A stretch of DNA of 7,632 nt from Nitrosomonadales bacterium (GCA_003235435.1 QJWF01000007.1:1-7632); one strand, 5' to 3'; positions 1-6,601 are shown, numbered from the stretch's first letter. Notes: generated from the letters alone by a model not told the origin. Numbers and translations are program-made.

Positions 1-170
1 GGACGATAGAATTTTGCAATCAGTGGCGGGCCGTCTTGCATGCCAACCTGGTAGACACGATTTTCATAGCTGTTGAGCGCCAGCAGTCGACCATCACTGT
101 GCAAGCCGACGCTGTCAAGCCCTTCCAGCACGGAATCCGGAGTCAGCGAAGTAAAGGGTCGGGTTAGCAT
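1..170 (-). CDS. srkA: Stress response kinase A (SrkA/YihE), N-terminal fragment
   Basis: This is the 5' end of a gene leaving the window on the left; 56 complete codons are visible. I translated the reverse complement from the ATG at 170-168. Residues 32-41 read LNSYENRVYQ, identical to the nucleotide-binding loop of E. coli SrkA (YihE), and residues 51-56 read IAKFYR, where Lys53 fits the ATP-binding lysine of this aminoglycoside-phosphotransferase-like Ser/Thr kinase fold. In E. coli the kinase is cytoplasmic, belongs to the Cpx envelope-stress response and protects cells from stress-induced death. A TAA lies in frame just upstream (182-180), so the ATG at 170 is the first possible ATG start. 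No good Shine-Dalgarno sequence precedes it. The catalytic loop and the rest of the roughly 330-residue protein are outside the window. The assignment is firm because of the loop identity. Confidence 0.9.
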   Translation of the reverse strand, partial: MLTRPFTSLTPDSVLEGLDSVGLHSDGRLLALNSYENRVYQVGMQDGPPLIAKFYR

Positions 171-217
171 GGCTGGATTTTAAGACACAAAGCAACGAGG
201 TATCTCGGACTGATTTC

Positions 218-245
218 TTTGGGTCGGTATTGTTTCACTTATATT
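218..245 (+). promoter_or_regulatory. Weak candidate promoter for the proline-rich lipoprotein gene
   Basis: A TATATT -10-like box at 240-245 has a poor TTTGGG at 218-223 as its -35 partner, 16 bp upstream. The -10 overlaps the -10 of the opposing srkA promoter candidate, so the two transcripts would cross. The poor -35 keeps this tentative. Confidence 0.22.
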
Positions 246-265
246 TGTTTGCCGGACCATGTTAA
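238..265 (-). promoter_or_regulatory. Putative sigma-70 promoter for srkA
   Basis: On the minus strand a TTAACA -35 box (265-260) and a TATAAG -10 box (243-238) are 16 bp apart, and each matches the consensus at five of six positions. Transcription would start near 231, giving a leader of about 60 nt before the srkA ATG. No activator site is recognisable. The call rests on sequence match only. Confidence 0.4.
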
Positions 266-320
266 CTATGGGAAAATTCATCACGAACTGATGCCAACAA
301 CTGTCACTTCGGAGAACTTC

Positions 321-815
321 ATGTCAAGAATTCACACAGTTGCACTGCCTGTCACCCTGCTGATCGCTTCCCTGGTTCTATCTTCATGCTCATCAACTCC
401 TGAACAGGCTCCGGTCGTTGAGCCGGCTCCGGTTGAGACGCCTGCCGCACCGCCAGCTGAAACAGCGGTTGAGCCGGCACCCGCACCCGAACCCGTGCCT
501 CCTCCCGTAGTCGTTGCCGAACCGCAAGAGGCTGCGCCACCATCTCCGCCATCGCCGACGGCGGTGCACAAACCCAAGAGAAAAGTGGTCAAGCGTGCGC
601 CGCCTCCACCTGTGGCCGTTCAGGAACCGGAACCGGCTCCGGTTGCGCCGCCTCCTCCACCGCCGGTGGTTCAGCCTCCCAAACCCGCTCCAGTGGCTGC
701 TGCTCCTGTCCAGGAGCCACCGCCCATGGGTTTCTTTGAAGAATACTGGCTGTGGCTGCTGATCCTTGCCATCGCCATCGGCATTGCGATCTGGTGGAAA
801 AAGCGCGGGGACTGA
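321..815 (+). CDS. Proline-rich lipoprotein with C-terminal transmembrane helix, function unknown
   Basis: A 164-residue protein. I chose the ATG at 321 because GGAG (311-314) sits 6 bp upstream and a lipoprotein signal starts there: a hydrophobic core at residues 7-20, then the lipobox LSSC with Cys23 as lipidation site. Ser24 at +2 is not a retention Asp, so classical rules favour outer-membrane sorting. Residues 27-135 are almost wholly Pro, Ala, Val and Glu, broken by a basic patch (KPKRKVVKR, 84-92). The C-terminus is a single hydrophobic helix (about 142-159, rich in Trp, Leu and Ile) ending in KKRGD, which should face the cytoplasm. A lipidated N-terminus plus a C-terminal inner-membrane helix on a stiff Pro-rich rod suggests an envelope-spanning tether of TonB-like architecture, but I recognise no named family. 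The peptidase/hydrolase gene follows 93 bp downstream. The gene is well supported; the function is inference. Confidence 0.82.
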   Translation: MSRIHTVALPVTLLIASLVLSSCSSTPEQAPVVEPAPVETPAAPPAETAVEPAPAPEPVPPPVVVAEPQEAAPPSPPSPTAVHKPKRKVVKRAPPPPVAVQEPEPAPVAPPPPPPVVQPPKPAPVAAAPVQEPPPMGFFEEYWLWLLILAIAIGIAIWWKKRGD

Positions 816-844
816 GTCAGGCACCCTGCGAGGCTTGAAGAATG

Positions 845-868
845 ACCGGGACAAGCTTTTGTCCCGGT
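845..868 (+). other. Perfect 10-bp stem-loop between lipoprotein and peptidase genes
   Basis: ACCGGGACAA (845-854), a GCTT loop (855-858) and TTGTCCCGGT (859-868) form a perfect hairpin. It begins 29 bp after the lipoprotein stop and ends 40 bp before the next start. No T tract follows the stem on either strand, so it is not a canonical Rho-independent terminator. It could be a partial terminator, an RNA-processing or mRNA-stabilising structure setting unequal expression of the two genes, or a DNA-level operator. The structure is certain at sequence level; the role is unknown. Confidence 0.6.
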
Positions 869-908
869 TGTAGCGCGACTTGATGATGTTCTGTAAGGAG
901 CAATCTAC

Positions 909-2831
909 ATGGCCGGCAAAAGTTCCGCTCTTAACGGCAAGCGCATACTGGACGCTTTCCCCGACCGCATCGACCTGCGCGACTGGGCTTATCAGCCCGC
1001 ACTGATCGGCCTGCCGGACACGCTGGTCAATTGCGCTGAAGTACCACTTATCCTCGACCAGGGCAATGAAGGAGCATGCACCGGTTTTGCACTGTCCGCC
1101 GTGGTCAACCTGCTGCTCGCACGGCGCGGCATAAAGCGCGTCGCCAGCCCGCGCATGCTTTACGAGATGGCGCGTTGCCACGACGAATGGCCCGGGGAGA
1201 ACTACTCCGGTTCCTCGGCGCGCGGCGCGATGAAAGGCTGGGCGAGCCACGGCGTGTGCGAGCGCAAACAATGGCCGGACACATTGCAGGGACGCAGCCA
1301 TTTCGATGCAGCGATCAGCAAGTCTGCTCTGGCAACACCTTGCGGCGCATACTACCGCATCAAGCACAGGGAAGTGCGCGATGTGCATGCCGCGCTGAAC
1401 GAAACCGGCGCGGTGTTCTGCACGATGATGGTCCACGATGGCTGGGACGATCCCGGCAAGATCAAGATCAAGATCAGCGCCGGCGGACATAGCCACGCTT
1501 TCCCGGTCATCCAGCGCAAGGGTCGCGCTTCTTCCGGTCACGCCATCGCGCTGGTCGGCTACGGCCGCGAAGGTTTCATCGTGCAGAATTCCTGGGGCAA
1601 AAAATGGGGCAACAACGGATTTGCACTGCTGCCTTACGAGGATTTCATGCTTCACGCGACCGATCTCTGGGTGGCGCAACTAGGCGTGCCGTTGGCGACC
1701 GACCTGTGGGAAAGCAAGGCAGGCACGGCCGACAGCAGCGCCGGACGCTATCGCCGCAGCGGCCTGATCCCGCTCGCAGAAGTTAGGCCGTACATCGTCG
1801 ATGTCGGCAACAACGGCGAGTTGTCGCAAACCGGCAATTACTGGACCAGCGAGCAGGACCTGCGGCGCCTGTTCAGTGAGACCATCCCGCAGACTGCCAG
1901 CCAGCGCGGATGGAACAGGAAGCGGGTGTTGCTCTATCTGCATGGCGGACTCAACAGCGAAGCAGACGCTGCCAAGCGGGCGGTCGCGTTCCGAGACAAG
2001 TGCCTCGCGAACGAGATCTATCCGTTGCACATCATGTGGGAAACGGGGCCGCTGGAAACACTGGGAAGTTCACTTGCCGATCTGTTCACCGATGCAGACA
2101 AGCGCGCCGGTGGTGGATTGCTCGAAGGCATGAAGAATGCCAGGGACTTCATGCTCGAGCTCACCGCCGCGCCGATCGGCGGACCGATGTGGTCGGAGAT
2201 GAAGGAGAATGCATGGCGCGCATCGGATCATCGGCGCGGCGTCGGCGCGATCCAGTTGATGAAGAAACATGCGCTCGAATCTCTTGCACAGGCCGGCGAT
2301 GCGGAACGCAAGAAATGGGAACTGCATGTCGTCGCTCACAGCGCCGGCAGCATACTGTTCACGCATGCGATCGAGCATATGTGCTCGCTGGGCATTACAC
2401 TGAAGACCCTGCAGTTCTTTGCGCCGGCGGTGCGTATAGACGAATTCAAACAGTATGCGTTGCCCGCGATCAAGGCAGGACGCTGTCCGCAAGCGACGCT
2501 GTATCTGCTGAACGAACAGCAGGAACTGGATGACAGTGTCGGACCTTACGGACGCTCGCTGTTGTGGCTGGTCGCAAATGCCTTCGAGGACAGGCGCGGT
2601 ACGCCGCTGCTGGGCATGAAATGCTTTCTGAAATCGGAAACAGCCTTGCGCAAGGCCGCATTCGGCGACGTGATCGAATCAAGCTGCACCGGAACACCGG
2701 GTTCCGAATCTTCTTCCAGGACCCACGGCGGATTCGACAATGACCCCTATTCGATGAACTCGGTGCTGTACCGTATCCTCGGCAAGCAGCCTGCCCATCC
2801 ATTCGAGAAAAGGGACCTCGACTACGACTGA
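909..2831 (+). CDS. Papain-like (C1A) cysteine peptidase fused to an alpha/beta serine hydrolase
   Basis: A 640-residue protein with two enzyme domains. AAGGAG (895-900) lies 8 bp before the ATG. Residues about 15-260 are papain-like: Gln51 (oxyanion hole) and Cys57 in QGNEGACTGFA with papain's exact Gln-to-Cys spacing, then His211 in GHAIALVGYG and Asn227 in QNSWGKKWG. Residues about 335-625 form an alpha/beta hydrolase: strand VLLYLHGG (340-347) for the oxyanion hole, nucleophile elbow AHSAG with Ser478, a probable acid at Asp541 or Asp542, and probable catalytic His606. The elbow has Ala instead of the first Gly of G-x-S-x-G. I see no signal peptide, transmembrane segment or long inhibitory propeptide, so the protein is either cytoplasmic or exported by another route. 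The C1A core is shortened between Cys57 and His211 compared with secreted papains. Substrates are unknown; protein cleavage plus ester, lipid or peptide hydrolysis are possible. The domain calls are firm, the biology is open. Confidence 0.9.
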   Translation: MAGKSSALNGKRILDAFPDRIDLRDWAYQPALIGLPDTLVNCAEVPLILDQGNEGACTGFALSAVVNLLLARRGIKRVASPRMLYEMARCHDEWPGENYSGSSARGAMKGWASHGVCERKQWPDTLQGRSHFDAAISKSALATPCGAYYRIKHREVRDVHAALNETGAVFCTMMVHDGWDDPGKIKIKISAGGHSHAFPVIQRKGRASSGHAIALVGYGREGFIVQNSWGKKWGNNGFALLPYEDFMLHATDLWVAQLGVPLATDLWESKAGTADSSAGRYRRSGLIPLAEVRPYIVDVGNNGELSQTGNYWTSEQDLRRLFSETIPQTASQRGWNRKRVLLYLHGGLNSEADAAKRAVAFRDKCLANEIYPLHIMWETGPLETLGSSLADLFTDADKRAGGGLLEGMKNARDFMLELTAAPIGGPMWSEMKENAWRASDHRRGVGAIQLMKKHALESLAQAGDAERKKWELHVVAHSAGSILFTHAIEHMCSLGITLKTLQFFAPAVRIDEFKQYALPAIKAGRCPQATLYLLNEQQELDDSVGPYGRSLLWLVANAFEDRRGTPLLGMKCFLKSETALRKAAFGDVIESSCTGTPGSESSSRTHGGFDNDPYSMNSVLYRILGKQPAHPFEKRDLDYD

Positions 2832-2855
2832 ACGATGGTCCGGGCCAGATGGCAG

Positions 2856-5800
2856 TCATCGGACTGGCATTATTTGCGTAGATTGTTTCCGCTGCTCCTG
2901 CAACAATAGCTGAAACTCTTCCTGAGTGATTTCGGGCTTCGAAAAAACCGGCGTGTCGATTTTCAGTACATTATGGCTGATGTTTCTTGTTCCGTCGGGC
3001 GCGATCGCGACCGCATCGTAACTGCCGGCAGGCAGGCCCTTGGGCAACAGCATCCGTACTTCTCTGCCGGAACGCCTCATCAGTGTGACAGGCGGCAACA
3101 GTTTCACTGATGTGATGATGTCGTTGCCCGCCAGCAATGCGATCCCATCGACGATCCAGATGCCTGTGGCCGGACTGGCAAGCGGGTATATCCCCCTGAT
3201 TCTTGGGGCGGTCAGCCTTGCAATATCCAACTCCAGCAGATTCCCGTTTGTGCCAGTGGCATACAGCACTTCGCCTTCCAATGCCATGCCGGACAAATGT
3301 TCCGCAGGCTCGAACGACGATACCGGCCTGATTCGAGTGCCGGACACATCCAGCACGCGCAAGCCCAGTTTCTCTCCGTACAAAAATGCTTTGGTGCCCC
3401 GCGCGCGGATCAGGGTGGCCGGATACCTCGTCTGGTAACGCAATTTCAGGTTGAACTTGTCATCAAGTACTTCCATGCCGCGACCGGTTGCCAGAAAGAT
3501 CTGCCGACCCTCCACCCTGAGATCATTTATTTTCGCGGCGTAAACAAACCATGGTCGTGCCCTGTCCGGATCTCGCATATCGATCACTCCAAGTCCCCGG
3601 CTGTTGCCGAAATACAATCTTCCCGCACCGCTGCCAATGTGCTGCACCCCTCCCTTGACGGCGTAATGTTTGATGCGTCGCGCCACAAACGGATCGCTCG
3701 CATCGATCGTCACCAATCCGCTGTCGTTGCCGCTGCCGACCGCGACATGGATCATGCTCCCGTCCAGCAACAGTCCCGTGGCTTTGCCGTCTATCTCCAC
3801 CGAGGTCATCCATGTCGGGTTGAGCGGATTGGTGATGTCGAATACCTGCACGCCGCCGGTATCCATCGCGGCGTAAGCGAACTTTCCCTGTGCGGCTACC
3901 TGAACCACATTGCCCCGTGCCTGATAGCGATCCACCTGAACCGGCCGTTTCGGATCGCCGATGTCGAGTACCGCGAATCCACCCCACCAGTCACCGACAT
4001 AGGCATGATTGCCTTTGATGCCGATACCCCATGCCGCGCCGCCGGTATCGTATTCCCCGACGATGACCGGTGCAGTCTTGTCGCTGACATCGATCACCTG
4101 TATTCCGGCGAACCAGTCGGTGACATATGCGAAGTCATCTTTCAACGAGATGCCGCGCGCATTGCCCGGGGTGGGTGTATGCCCGACCTGGCGTGGACTT
4201 GAAGGATCGCTGATGTCCAGCACATAAAACCCCTTGTCAAAAAACGCCACATACGCCGAGTCCCCGCGCACCACCACATCCTCTGCTGCACCGCCGGGAT
4301 CGAACTCGCCGATCTGCAAGGGATGAGTTGCGTCGCTCACATCGAACACCAGCAACCCCGACGTATCATCCGCGACGAACAGCATGTTGCGATCGATTTC
4401 CAGGCTCCAGGCTTTTCCCGGCGTCCGGATATCTGCAAGTAGTCTTGGCACCGCTGCATTGCTCACATCGATGATCTGGAAACCGCCGCGATGGCCGGCA
4501 AGATACAGAAGATTGCCGGACAGCTTGGGCGTATACGCCAGTCCGTTCGTGGCCAGGCTGGAAACATGTACGGGATGCAGCGGGTCGCGCACATCGACGA
4601 TCTGCAGGCCATGGTCATCATCGGCGATATAAGCATAACCGTCGCGCACCACCACACCCTTGGCCGATCCGGGTGTATGGAAGCTCGACAGCATGCGAGG
4701 TGAGGATGGCGTGCTGATGTCATAAAGGTGCAGGCCGGAGAACCAGTCGGCCACATAGGCAATGTCGCCGTTGATGTACAAGCGGCGCTCTCCGCCGAAA
4801 TTGACCCCTTGTCCGGTGTCGAGATTTTCATTCGAAAACTGTGGAGGTATCGGCGAAAAATCAATGCTCTGCAGCGCTGACGGACTGGCGGCAAGCACAG
4901 TATTTTCATCCAGCCAGACCGCGTCCAGCCAGTTGGCGGCAGCTGTGCCGGTATCGCCAAGCGATGCCGCTATGGCGGGTAGCCTTGGATTGGCCATGTC
5001 CATGCTGATGAGTTCGGCCCTGTCATTCCACAACATCACCTTGCCGTCGTGTGCTGATATTCCGGCAACCCGGCCGACCCGGCCGTGGCTGCCCAGCCAT
5101 TTTGCATGCAAGGGATCTGACACATCGAACAGCGTGATGCCATAACCGCCGCGCGCCAGAAGAGCTATACCGTCCTGCACAGTGACTGCCGTGACACCGC
5201 CAGTAACGGCATGGCGCCCGATCTGCCTGATATGCTTCTTGTCGCTGACGTCGAATATCACCAGACCAAATCCGGGCAGGGCCGCATAAAGGTGATTGCC
5301 GTCCGCGAAAATTCTTTTAGCTGCGCCTTCGATTTCGAAACGGGAAAACTCGACCGGCTCCTGCGGGGTGCGCATATCGATCGCCGCCACCGTGGTACTA
5401 CCCAGCAACAGATATACGCAACTATCCTGCACTGCGATATCGGTAACAGCCCGATCTGCATGATAACGGGCCAGCACTTTCGGTTTTTTCAGGTTGCCGA
5501 TGTCCATCATGACGATTTCGCTTCCTTCAACGACCAGCCATGCATGATCATTCTCGGCAACAACGTGAGTAACCACTCCCCGGGTGACACGAGAGTCGGA
5601 TATATTGATCTTGCCGGAAGCGGTGACCTCGGCGATCAACAAGCCGCGTTCGCCCGCAGCAAGCAGGGCATAACCACTATGCAGCGCCATATCACTGATT
5701 CGATAATCCAGCGACAATGTCTGTTTTGTGTAGGGCCCGCCGGGCTTGATTACGAACTGGTATTTCATGCCATCCGATACCTTCATGCGTAATTCGGCCG

Positions 5801-5900
5801 CGCGATCCGGTACAACATCATGCGGTATGACAGACTGAATGACGGTTTCCGCCCTGGATAAAGTGGATAGCAGCGACAGAAACAACACGCGAGCAAACAT
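2856..5900 (-). CDS. Secreted LVIVD-repeat beta-propeller protein
   Basis: A 1014-residue exported protein. I place the start at ATG 5900-5898: AGGA lies 8 nt upstream and a Sec signal follows (residues 1-17, probable cut after SRA). The open frame extends to 6074, but that extension runs inside dsbB. The body carries 19-20 LVIVD-type blades, each with a hydrophobic strand ending in Asp (LVIFDVSD, LQIVDVRD, FYVLDISD, IQVIDVSD) usually followed by x-Pro. Blade Asp residues fall at 133, 175, 217, 259, 301, 347, 394, 436, 478, 520, 562, 604, 646, 688, 733, 774, 813, 851 and 892. This is enough for two or three propellers. Residues about 934-981 resemble an IPT/Ig-like beta domain, and a Gln-rich helical tail ends the protein. 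Such repeats usually act as surface or periplasmic scaffolds; no catalytic site is visible. The mature chain has one Cys (161). It probably shares a transcript with dsbB, 41 bp upstream, and converges on the peptidase gene. Confidence 0.88.
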   Translation of the reverse strand: MFARVLFLSLLSTLSRAETVIQSVIPHDVVPDRAAELRMKVSDGMKYQFVIKPGGPYTKQTLSLDYRISDMALHSGYALLAAGERGLLIAEVTASGKINISDSRVTRGVVTHVVAENDHAWLVVEGSEIVMMDIGNLKKPKVLARYHADRAVTDIAVQDSCVYLLLGSTTVAAIDMRTPQEPVEFSRFEIEGAAKRIFADGNHLYAALPGFGLVIFDVSDKKHIRQIGRHAVTGGVTAVTVQDGIALLARGGYGITLFDVSDPLHAKWLGSHGRVGRVAGISAHDGKVMLWNDRAELISMDMANPRLPAIAASLGDTGTAAANWLDAVWLDENTVLAASPSALQSIDFSPIPPQFSNENLDTGQGVNFGGERRLYINGDIAYVADWFSGLHLYDISTPSSPRMLSSFHTPGSAKGVVVRDGYAYIADDDHGLQIVDVRDPLHPVHVSSLATNGLAYTPKLSGNLLYLAGHRGGFQIIDVSNAAVPRLLADIRTPGKAWSLEIDRNMLFVADDTSGLLVFDVSDATHPLQIGEFDPGGAAEDVVVRGDSAYVAFFDKGFYVLDISDPSSPRQVGHTPTPGNARGISLKDDFAYVTDWFAGIQVIDVSDKTAPVIVGEYDTGGAAWGIGIKGNHAYVGDWWGGFAVLDIGDPKRPVQVDRYQARGNVVQVAAQGKFAYAAMDTGGVQVFDITNPLNPTWMTSVEIDGKATGLLLDGSMIHVAVGSGNDSGLVTIDASDPFVARRIKHYAVKGGVQHIGSGAGRLYFGNSRGLGVIDMRDPDRARPWFVYAAKINDLRVEGRQIFLATGRGMEVLDDKFNLKLRYQTRYPATLIRARGTKAFLYGEKLGLRVLDVSGTRIRPVSSFEPAEHLSGMALEGEVLYATGTNGNLLELDIARLTAPRIRGIYPLASPATGIWIVDGIALLAGNDIITSVKLLPPVTLMRRSGREVRMLLPKGLPAGSYDAVAIAPDGTRNISHNVLKIDTPVFSKPEITQEEFQLLLQEQRKQSTQIMPVR
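3777..4784 (-). repeat. Eight tandem 42-residue LVIVD blades (126-bp period)
   Basis: Residues about 373-708 of the LVIVD protein hold eight blades whose terminal Asp residues (394 to 688) are exactly 42 residues apart at every step. Each blade runs roughly as Y-V-A-D-x-x-x-G, then Φ-x-V-Φ-D-Φ-S-D-P, then P-x-x-V and a turn with T/P-G-x-A. The exact period with divergent sequence implies ancient tandem duplication of one blade with strong length constraint, not a recent DNA repeat. The array probably forms one closed propeller. Confidence 0.75.
4938..5567 (-). repeat. Five tandem 42-residue LVIVD-like blades, N-terminal set
   Basis: Residues about 112-321 contain five weaker blades (Asp at 133, 175, 217, 259 and 301), again exactly 42 apart. 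They are separated from the eight-blade array by two longer steps of 46 and 47 residues around Asp347, which may mark the boundary between two propellers. An additional degenerate blade may lie before it, near residues 78-102. Confidence 0.6.
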
Positions 5901-5941
5901 GGGACGTTTCCTGGGCGGCTGATGCGGTTGAAAAAAAGCTG

Positions 5942-6466
5942 CTAAAGTGAAGCGGAGAACCGCGGCGCTTTCCTGAACGCGATCAGCACCGCCCAAATGC
6001 CCAGAGCGAGATAACACAGCAGTGACCATTCCGGGATGCCCAGCGTCAGAAATGTCCATCCCTTGGCGGCACATTCCCCGGAACCGTGCATCAATTGCTT
6101 GAGCACATCACCCATCGGCATGGTTTCCAGCATGTAGTCCAATCCCGGACCGCAGGCGGGAATCTGATCCTTGGGCAGATTCTGTATCCAGATATGCCGT
6201 CCAGCGACTCCCACGCCGGAAAGTGCAAGCAGAGTGATGATTGCCGCATAGATTCGTTCGCCGAGACGCCCCGGACCATGCAAAGCAGCGAGCGCGAACA
6301 CCACTATCAAGGCCATGAACACCACGCGCTGCACCATGCACAACGGACATGGATCCTGATGTTTGACATACTGCAGGAACAGGGCGAAACCGATCAGGCC
6401 GCCGGCAAACAGCGCACCTGCCAGATACAGCCAGCGATTGGAAATAGTGCTCCATAATTTGGACAT
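5942..6466 (-). CDS. dsbB: Disulfide bond formation protein B (DsbB)
   Basis: A 174-residue inner-membrane quinone reductase that reoxidises the periplasmic thiol oxidase DsbA and passes the electrons to ubiquinone or menaquinone. Both essential cysteine pairs are present: Cys40-Cys43 in DPCPLC at the first periplasmic loop, and Cys105 with Cys132 in the second loop (IPACGPGLD and GSGECA). Arg47 fits the conserved quinone-site arginine (Arg48 in E. coli). Four transmembrane helices are seen at about 13-32, 44-62, 72-89 and 145-164, and the length matches the family. The ATG at 6466 is preceded by GGAAGG (6482-6477), about 10 nt upstream. It lies 212 bp downstream of iscR, so it probably has its own promoter, and 41 bp before the LVIVD gene, so the two probably form an operon. 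dsbA is not in the window. Confidence 0.95.
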   Translation of the reverse strand: MSKLWSTISNRWLYLAGALFAGGLIGFALFLQYVKHQDPCPLCMVQRVVFMALIVVFALAALHGPGRLGERIYAAIITLLALSGVGVAGRHIWIQNLPKDQIPACGPGLDYMLETMPMGDVLKQLMHGSGECAAKGWTFLTLGIPEWSLLCYLALGIWAVLIAFRKAPRFSASL

Positions 6467-6492
6467 GATTATGCGACCTTCCCCACAGGTTA

Positions 6493-6520
6493 ACTAAAAG
6501 TATTCTTGGATAAATCACAA
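6493..6520 (-). promoter_or_regulatory. Weak candidate promoter for dsbB
   Basis: On the minus strand TTGTGA (6520-6515) and TTTAGT (6498-6493) are 16 bp apart, each with four of six consensus matches. Transcription would begin about 20 nt before the dsbB ATG. Its position is sensible but the match is weak. The rest of the iscR-dsbB gap shows no gene. Confidence 0.25.
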
Positions 6521-6601
6521 CATCGCGGTGGCGACCGGAACAGGCTGGCGCGTTTTGCAAGTCACAACCACAGGCTTGGCTGTCGTTAACCAACGGCTTA
6601 T

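Noticed and set aside
219..320. Upstream extension of the lipoprotein to a TTG at 219
   Set aside because: It would put 34 residues ahead of the lipoprotein signal. The ATG at 321 has GGAG at proper spacing and the lipobox at the right distance.
407..645. Short DNA repeats in the lipoprotein gene (CCGGCTCCGGTTG at 423-435 and 633-645)
   Set aside because: They are explained by repeated Pro-Ala-Pro-Val coding. They are not spaced like a CRISPR array or mobile-element ends.
393..1679. 428-codon open frame on the minus strand, opposite the lipoprotein and peptidase genes
   Set aside because: It spans two unrelated plus-strand genes. Its Arg/Trp/Gly-rich C-terminus is simply the antisense of Pro/Ala/Val codons, and no family motif or ribosome site is seen.
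1910..2533. 207-codon plus-strand frame inside the peptidase/hydrolase gene
   Set aside because: It overlaps conserved catalytic-domain sequence in another frame and is low in hydrophobic residues; a shadow frame.
3297..4202. 301-codon plus-strand open frame opposite the LVIVD gene
   Set aside because: It is wholly antisense to a repeat-rich, clearly real gene. Its near-repetitive sequence mirrors the 126-bp blade period, and it has no recognisable domain.
5931..5990. Possible terminator between dsbB and the LVIVD gene (T7 run on the minus strand at 5937-5931)
   Set aside because: The run is not directly preceded by a stable stem; the nearest pairing (GCGG/CCGC in the end of dsbB) is short and too far away.
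5901..6074. N-terminal extension of the LVIVD protein by 58 residues
   Set aside because: It would overlap the end of dsbB and bury the signal peptide. The start at 5900 has both a Shine-Dalgarno site and an immediate Sec signal.
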